From Rhizobium sp. AQ_MP (lineage in GTDB: Bacteria; Pseudomonadota; Alphaproteobacteria; Rhizobiales; Rhizobiaceae): a stretch of DNA of 64,000 nt. The position numbers were made by a program, and so were the translations under genes. The notes under the pieces were generated by a model. The model saw only the letters and a program-made list of their open reading frames with translations, was not told the origin of the DNA and made no database searches. The stretch spans positions 1-64,000 of the forward strand of contig NZ_JACJVI010000020.1 in the NCBI RefSeq assembly GCF_014237835.1, read 5' to 3'. Of this stretch, positions 60,484 to 64,000 are shown one piece after another (the stretch's first letter is position 1; the number at the start of each line of letters is the position of its first letter).

Positions 60484-62370
60484 ATGGGTTTTGCGGATCA
60501 CATAAAAGAAATCGAGCAGGTTGGACGAGGGAGCAACACGGGTCGCGACGCCATTGTCATTGAATCCTGGCGTCGCTGCCTGGAAACCTATCAGCTGGAT
60601 CCTGCGCAGGCGCGCGAGGCGGTCATCGTCTCTCAGACTCGGCTGCGCGAACATCGCCAGCAGGCGGAAGACCTTGTGCATATCGCCCGCTCCGGTCTGG
60701 AGCGGCTCTACCGGCAGGTCGCCGAGCAGAACTACGTGCTGCTGCTATCGGACCGGCAGGGTGTCACCGTTGAATTTCTGGGCGACCCGTCCTTCAACAA
60801 CAATTTGCGCAAGGCAGGGCTCTATCTTGGCTCGGAATGGTCCGAGCCACGCGCCGGCACCTGTGCAGTGGGTGCCTGCCTCGCGACCGGCGAGGCCCTG
60901 ACCATCCATCAGACCGATCATTTCGACAATACCCACACGCCGCTCTCGTGCACTGCCGCGCCGATCTACGATACGCAAGGGACGCTGGCTGCCGTCTTGG
61001 ATATCTCGCTTCTGAGCTCACCCATCCTCAAGACAAGCCAGAATATGGCGCGCCATCTCGTCTCATCGACCGTGCGGCGCATCGAACTGGCCAATCTCAT
61101 GGCAAACAGCCGCCACGATCTGGTGCTGCGCTTTGCAGGCGCGCCAGAATTTCTCGACGTCGACCCGGAAGCCGCGATCTCCGTCGACGGCGCGGGACGG
61201 ATCAGCGGCATGACCCACGGAGGCGCCAGACTTCTGGCCACATCTTCCGGGATAGACTGGCGATCGCCCGAGCTTCTGATCGGAAAGCCGGTCACCGACT
61301 TCTTCCAGGCCGGGCTCGACGAACTCGCTTCGCTCACCCGCGCCAGCCTGCCTCAGGACCGGCGGATCGCGGTGCGCGACGGCTCGCTGCTCTTTGCCCA
61401 TGCCATCGAGCCGCAGCAGCGTACGGCGAGCCTGCCGCTTGTCCATTCGTCCGACCGGCTGCCAGCTATCAGTCGGCTCGGCGGCATCGTGCCTTCGATC
61501 GACATCCTCCGACGCAAGGTAACAAGGCTCGCCCCCAGCCGCCTGCCGATCCTGCTGCAGGGAGAGACCGGAACCGGCAAGGAATATCTCGCCCGCATCA
61601 TTCATGAGGTGAGCGGCCTTTCCGGCCGCTTCGTGGCGGTCAACTGCGCCGCCATCCCAGAACAGCTGATCGAAAGCGAGCTCTTCGGCTATGTACCAGG
61701 CGCCTTCACCGGCGCCTTGGCCAAGGGACGAAAGGGGTTGATCGAGGAGGCCGAAGGCGGAACGCTGTTACTCGACGAGATCGGCGACATGCCCTATGCG
61801 GCGCAGAGCCGTTTGCTGAGGGTCCTGGCCGAAGGCGAGGTTTTGCCCGTCGGCGGCTCGGTCGCCCGCAAGATCGACTTCCGCATCCTCTCCGCATCGC
61901 ATCATGCGCTGGCCGACATGGTCTCATCGGGCGGTTTTCGGGAAGATCTCTATTATCGGCTGAACACCGCCGTCCTGTCGCTGCCACGGCTGTGCGAACG
62001 CGAGGACCTGCCCTGGCTGCTCGAACGAATGCTCGATAAACACGGCACGCGCGGCCGGCCCCTCACGCTTTCCGGCGTAGCCCGGACGCTGCTTCTGGCC
62101 CATCGCTGGCCGGGCAATATCCGCGAGCTCGACAATGCCATCGCCTTTGCGGCAGCCCTTTGCGACGACGGCATGATCGAGGTCACGGACCTGCCGGATC
62201 AATTCATACGATCGGCTCCGGACCGTCACGAACATGGACAGGAAGCGGAACTCAGGGCCGTGCTCATGGGCTGCAAGGGCAATGTCTCGGAAGCCGCACG
62301 CCGTCTCGGCATCGATCGCACGACCCTTCATCGTCGGATGAAGCGATTTGGCATAGACCGCCCACACTAA
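60484..62370 (+). CDS. acoR: Sigma-54-dependent activator, AcoR-like (GAF-AAA-Fis)
   Basis: 628 residues. A GAF-like sensor domain (about 75-190) precedes a second sensory segment (to about 330) and the AAA+ domain: Walker A GETGTGKE (about 360-367), sigma-54 contact GAFTGA (about 406-411), Walker B GGTLLLDEIGD. The Fis-type helix-turn-helix is at about 600-620 (SEAARRLGIDRTTLHRRMK). Start 60484 follows a TTG at 60481; no strong ribosome binding site. It should activate the sigma-54 promoter at 62481-62496. Confidence 0.93.
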   Translation: MGFADHIKEIEQVGRGSNTGRDAIVIESWRRCLETYQLDPAQAREAVIVSQTRLREHRQQAEDLVHIARSGLERLYRQVAEQNYVLLLSDRQGVTVEFLGDPSFNNNLRKAGLYLGSEWSEPRAGTCAVGACLATGEALTIHQTDHFDNTHTPLSCTAAPIYDTQGTLAAVLDISLLSSPILKTSQNMARHLVSSTVRRIELANLMANSRHDLVLRFAGAPEFLDVDPEAAISVDGAGRISGMTHGGARLLATSSGIDWRSPELLIGKPVTDFFQAGLDELASLTRASLPQDRRIAVRDGSLLFAHAIEPQQRTASLPLVHSSDRLPAISRLGGIVPSIDILRRKVTRLAPSRLPILLQGETGTGKEYLARIIHEVSGLSGRFVAVNCAAIPEQLIESELFGYVPGAFTGALAKGRKGLIEEAEGGTLLLDEIGDMPYAAQSRLLRVLAEGEVLPVGGSVARKIDFRILSASHHALADMVSSGGFREDLYYRLNTAVLSLPRLCEREDLPWLLERMLDKHGTRGRPLTLSGVARTLLLAHRWPGNIRELDNAIAFAAALCDDGMIEVTDLPDQFIRSAPDRHEHGQEAELRAVLMGCKGNVSEAARRLGIDRTTLHRRMKRFGIDRPH

Positions 62371-62379
62371 ACAGGCCAC

Positions 62380-62419
62380 TGCGGCACCTGCCACAGCTGT
62401 TGCGCCACACCTGTGGCGC
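62380..62419. promoter_or_regulatory. Two palindromic upstream activating sequences
   Basis: Site 1: TGCGGCACCTGCCACA at 62380-62395 (one mismatch in 7-base arms). Site 2: GCGCCACACCTGTGGCGC at 62402-62419, arms of 8 perfect bases around CC. Their centres are 23 bases apart, close to two helix turns, and about 70-95 bases before the sigma-54 promoter, as expected for binding of an AcoR-type activator. Confidence 0.7.
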
Positions 62420-62480
62420 CCTTCACCTGCTTAGGTTCTAAAAGCGCTGCGATTTCAGTCATCTGGATGAGGTGCACAGC

Positions 62481-62496
62481 TGGCACAGGGGTTGCT
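62481..62496 (+). promoter_or_regulatory. Sigma-54 promoter (-24/-12)
   Basis: TGGCAC-N5-TTGCT at 62481-62496 matches the sigma-54 consensus at all key bases with correct spacing. It precedes the dehydrogenase start by 38 bases, giving a short leader. The AcoR-type activator gene ends 110 bases upstream. Confidence 0.85.
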
Positions 62497-62534
62497 CTCC
62501 TTGAGGATATCAAAAGCAGCCTTGTGGAGGAAAC

Positions 62535-63608
62535 ATGCGTGCCCTGAGATTTCATGCCGCCAAGGACTTGCGGCTCGAAGATATTCCCGAGCCGAAGATG
62601 CCGGGACCAGGTCAGATTCTCGTTCGCAACCGCTTCGTCGGGATTTGCGGAACCGATCTTCACGAATACAGCTATGGCCCGATCTTCATCCCAACAAAGC
62701 CGCATCCTTTTACCGGCGCCCACGGTCCGCAGGTGCTCGGCCATGAATTCGGCGGCGTTGTCGAAGCCGTCGGGGAAGGTGTGACCTCGGTTGCCGTCGG
62801 CGACCGCGTCTCGATCCAGCCGCTCGTCATGCCGCGCTCCGGCGACTATTTCGCCGACCGAGGCCTGTTCCACCTGAGCACGCAGCTGGCACTGGTGGGC
62901 TTGAGCTGGGACGGCGGCGGCATGGCCGAGGCTGCCACCGTCAACGAGTACAACGTCCAGAAGATCCCGGACGAGATGACCGATGAGGAGGCCGCACTTG
63001 TCGAACCGACGGCCGTTGCCGTCTATGCCTGCGACCGCGGCGGCGTGACCGCCGGCAACAGCGTTCTCGTCACCGGCGCCGGCCCGATCGGCATGCTGAC
63101 GCTGCTCGCCGCCCGCGCGGCCGGCGCGACCAAGCTGTTTGTCTCCGATCTCAACGACTCACGGCTCGAACTTGCCAGGAAGGTGCTGCCCGACGTCATC
63201 ACGATCAATCCGAAGCGCGACAAGGTCGGCGATGTCGTGCGCGCCCAGACCGAGGGCCAGGTCGGTTGCGACGTCGCGATCGAATGCGTGGGCAACGAGC
63301 ATGCGCTGAAGGCTTGCGTCGATGCCGTACGCAAGCAGGGCGTCGTCGTGCAGACAGGTCTGCATCCACACGAAAACCCGATCGACTGGTTCCAGGTCAC
63401 ATTTCGGGACCTCGAAGTGAAGGGCTCCTGGGCCTATCCGACCCACTACTGGCCGCGCGTCATCGGCCTGATCGCCTCCGGCCTGCTGCCAGCGACCAAG
63501 ATCGTCACCAAGCGCATCACGCTCGATTCGGCGGTCAAGGAGGGCTTCGACGCCCTCCTTGACCCAGCCGGCACCCATTTGAAGATCCTGATCGATCTTT
63601 CGAAATAA
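62535..63608 (+). CDS. Zinc-dependent 2,3-butanediol dehydrogenase-like enzyme
   Basis: A 357-residue medium-chain dehydrogenase. Catalytic Zn ligands: Cys in GICGTDLHEYS (about 37-47), His-Glu in LGHEFGGVVEAVG (about 68-80), and a Glu in ALVEPTAVAVYA. NAD-binding GAGPIGMLT near residue 183. No structural Zn Cys cluster is visible in the 85-110 region (MPRSGDYFADRG). Resembles (R,R)-butanediol/sorbitol dehydrogenases. Start has GGAGG. First gene of the sigma-54 operon. Confidence 0.9.
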   Translation: MRALRFHAAKDLRLEDIPEPKMPGPGQILVRNRFVGICGTDLHEYSYGPIFIPTKPHPFTGAHGPQVLGHEFGGVVEAVGEGVTSVAVGDRVSIQPLVMPRSGDYFADRGLFHLSTQLALVGLSWDGGGMAEAATVNEYNVQKIPDEMTDEEAALVEPTAVAVYACDRGGVTAGNSVLVTGAGPIGMLTLLAARAAGATKLFVSDLNDSRLELARKVLPDVITINPKRDKVGDVVRAQTEGQVGCDVAIECVGNEHALKACVDAVRKQGVVVQTGLHPHENPIDWFQVTFRDLEVKGSWAYPTHYWPRVIGLIASGLLPATKIVTKRITLDSAVKEGFDALLDPAGTHLKILIDLSK

Positions 63609-63669
63609 GCACCCTGGCCACGCCTTCAGGGAGAGGAGCCCCGAAGGCTGTGGCCTGGACGCTTTGACG

Positions 63670-63690
63670 GAACGCCCCGCACGGGCGTTC
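63670..63690 (+). promoter_or_regulatory. Intercistronic stem-loop
   Basis: GAACGCCC (63670-63677) and GGGCGTTC (63683-63690) form an 8-bp perfect stem with a 5-base loop between the dehydrogenase and the next gene. There is no T-run. Confidence 0.6.
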
Positions 63691-63726
63691 TCCTGACCAC
63701 ACCCAAGCATTCATGGAGGAGAAGAC

Positions 63727-64000
63727 ATGCTTGATATCAGCCCCGCAACCAAGATCGATACGGCGCTTGCAAAACTCGAAAAGGTGTTTGCAAGCGGCGA
63801 CATCGACGCCGCCGTCAACCTGTTTCAGGCCGACTGCTACTGGCGCGACCTGGTGACCTTCACCTGGAACCTGAAGACGCTGGAAGGCCATGAGCAGATC
63901 CGCGACATGCTGACGAGCCAGCTTGCGGCAATCAAACCTTCCAACTTTGTCCAGGATAGCAAAGAGGCGGCGTCCGAAGCCGGCGGCGTCACCGAGGGCT
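63727..64000 (+). CDS. N-terminus of an NTF2-like domain/flavin-containing monooxygenase (partial)
   Basis: The first 91 residues are visible: MLDISPATKIDTALAKLEKV, an acidic AVNLFQADCYWRDLVTFTW, then TLEGHEQIRDML. This is the NTF2-like leader I know from rhizobial flavin-containing monooxygenase/NAD(P)/FAD-dependent oxidoreductases of about 600 residues. The gene runs out of the window, so the FAD and NADP domains are not seen. Start 63727 is preceded by GGAGGAG, and it belongs to the sigma-54 operon. Confidence 0.7.
   Translation, partial: MLDISPATKIDTALAKLEKVFASGDIDAAVNLFQADCYWRDLVTFTWNLKTLEGHEQIRDMLTSQLAAIKPSNFVQDSKEAASEAGGVTEG

Noticed and set aside
1..64000. CRISPR arrays and replication origin
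   Set aside because: No regularly spaced repeats and no repABC or DnaA-box cluster were recognised in the window.

Overview
The window looks like an accessory region, possibly a plasmid or chromid, of a Rhizobiaceae-type alphaproteobacterium (Rhizobium, Agrobacterium or a relative). The signs are GC-rich coding sequence, ABC uptake operons each paired with a GntR, ANTAR or sigma-54 regulator, a Rhizobiales-type UvrD helicase tail at the left edge, a GTTC-N7-GTTC-like LexA box before dinB, and an sRNA with anti-Shine-Dalgarno loops of the kind seen in alphaproteobacteria. No rRNA, tRNA, CRISPR array or complete insertion sequence was found.

Layout. 0-2.4 kb: helicase tail, a toxin-antitoxin-like pair behind a perfect palindrome, and a cold-shock gene. 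2.5-9.1 kb: a (GGCTC)11 repeat, a FadR-type regulator, a Cys/Met PLP enzyme and a complete CUT1 sugar-type ABC importer. 9.2-24.4 kb: a patchwork of RES-Xre, mgtC, xthA, dinB, a large tyrosine recombinase, HU, HipBA, a frameshifted ardC, an I78 inhibitor lipoprotein, a beheaded EAL gene, a decayed HipB-like gene and remnants that look like IS21-type ends. 24.5-36.7 kb: a presumed acid-sugar or sialoside locus with a DapA-like aldolase, dipeptide-type ABC importer, EamA exporter, sialidase-like protein, PdxA2, iron alcohol dehydrogenase, GntR regulator and DUF1537 kinase. 37-39.6 kb: an AbiEi-like orphan, the sRNA and a DnaQ-like exonuclease. 39.8-47.7 kb: an amide operon (amiC-amiR, dipeptide-type importer, formamidase/acetamidase) behind a leader terminator. 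48.4-51.4 kb: Phd/PemK-like and HipBA toxin-antitoxin loci. 51.8-59.8 kb: an aromatic-acid-type operon with an FAD oxidase, TctCBA transporter, GntR regulator, ICL/PEP-mutase-family enzyme and 3-dehydroshikimate dehydratase fused to an HPPD-like domain. 60.5-64 kb: an AcoR-type activator, a near-consensus sigma-54 promoter, a butanediol-type dehydrogenase and the start of an NTF2-like/flavin monooxygenase gene.

How it works together. Four import operons each combine uptake, one to four catabolic enzymes and a dedicated regulator, so the region appears to serve scavenging of unusual carbon and nitrogen sources in soil or near plants. Stem-loops follow three of the four binding-protein genes and may set transporter stoichiometry. 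At least six toxin-antitoxin-type loci, an integrase, HU, ArdC and IS scars lie between the operons, as expected of horizontally acquired DNA. The regulatory features most worth a second look are the four-hairpin anti-SD RNA at 38.3-38.4 kb, the terminator in the amiC leader, and the pentanucleotide repeat ahead of the first regulator.
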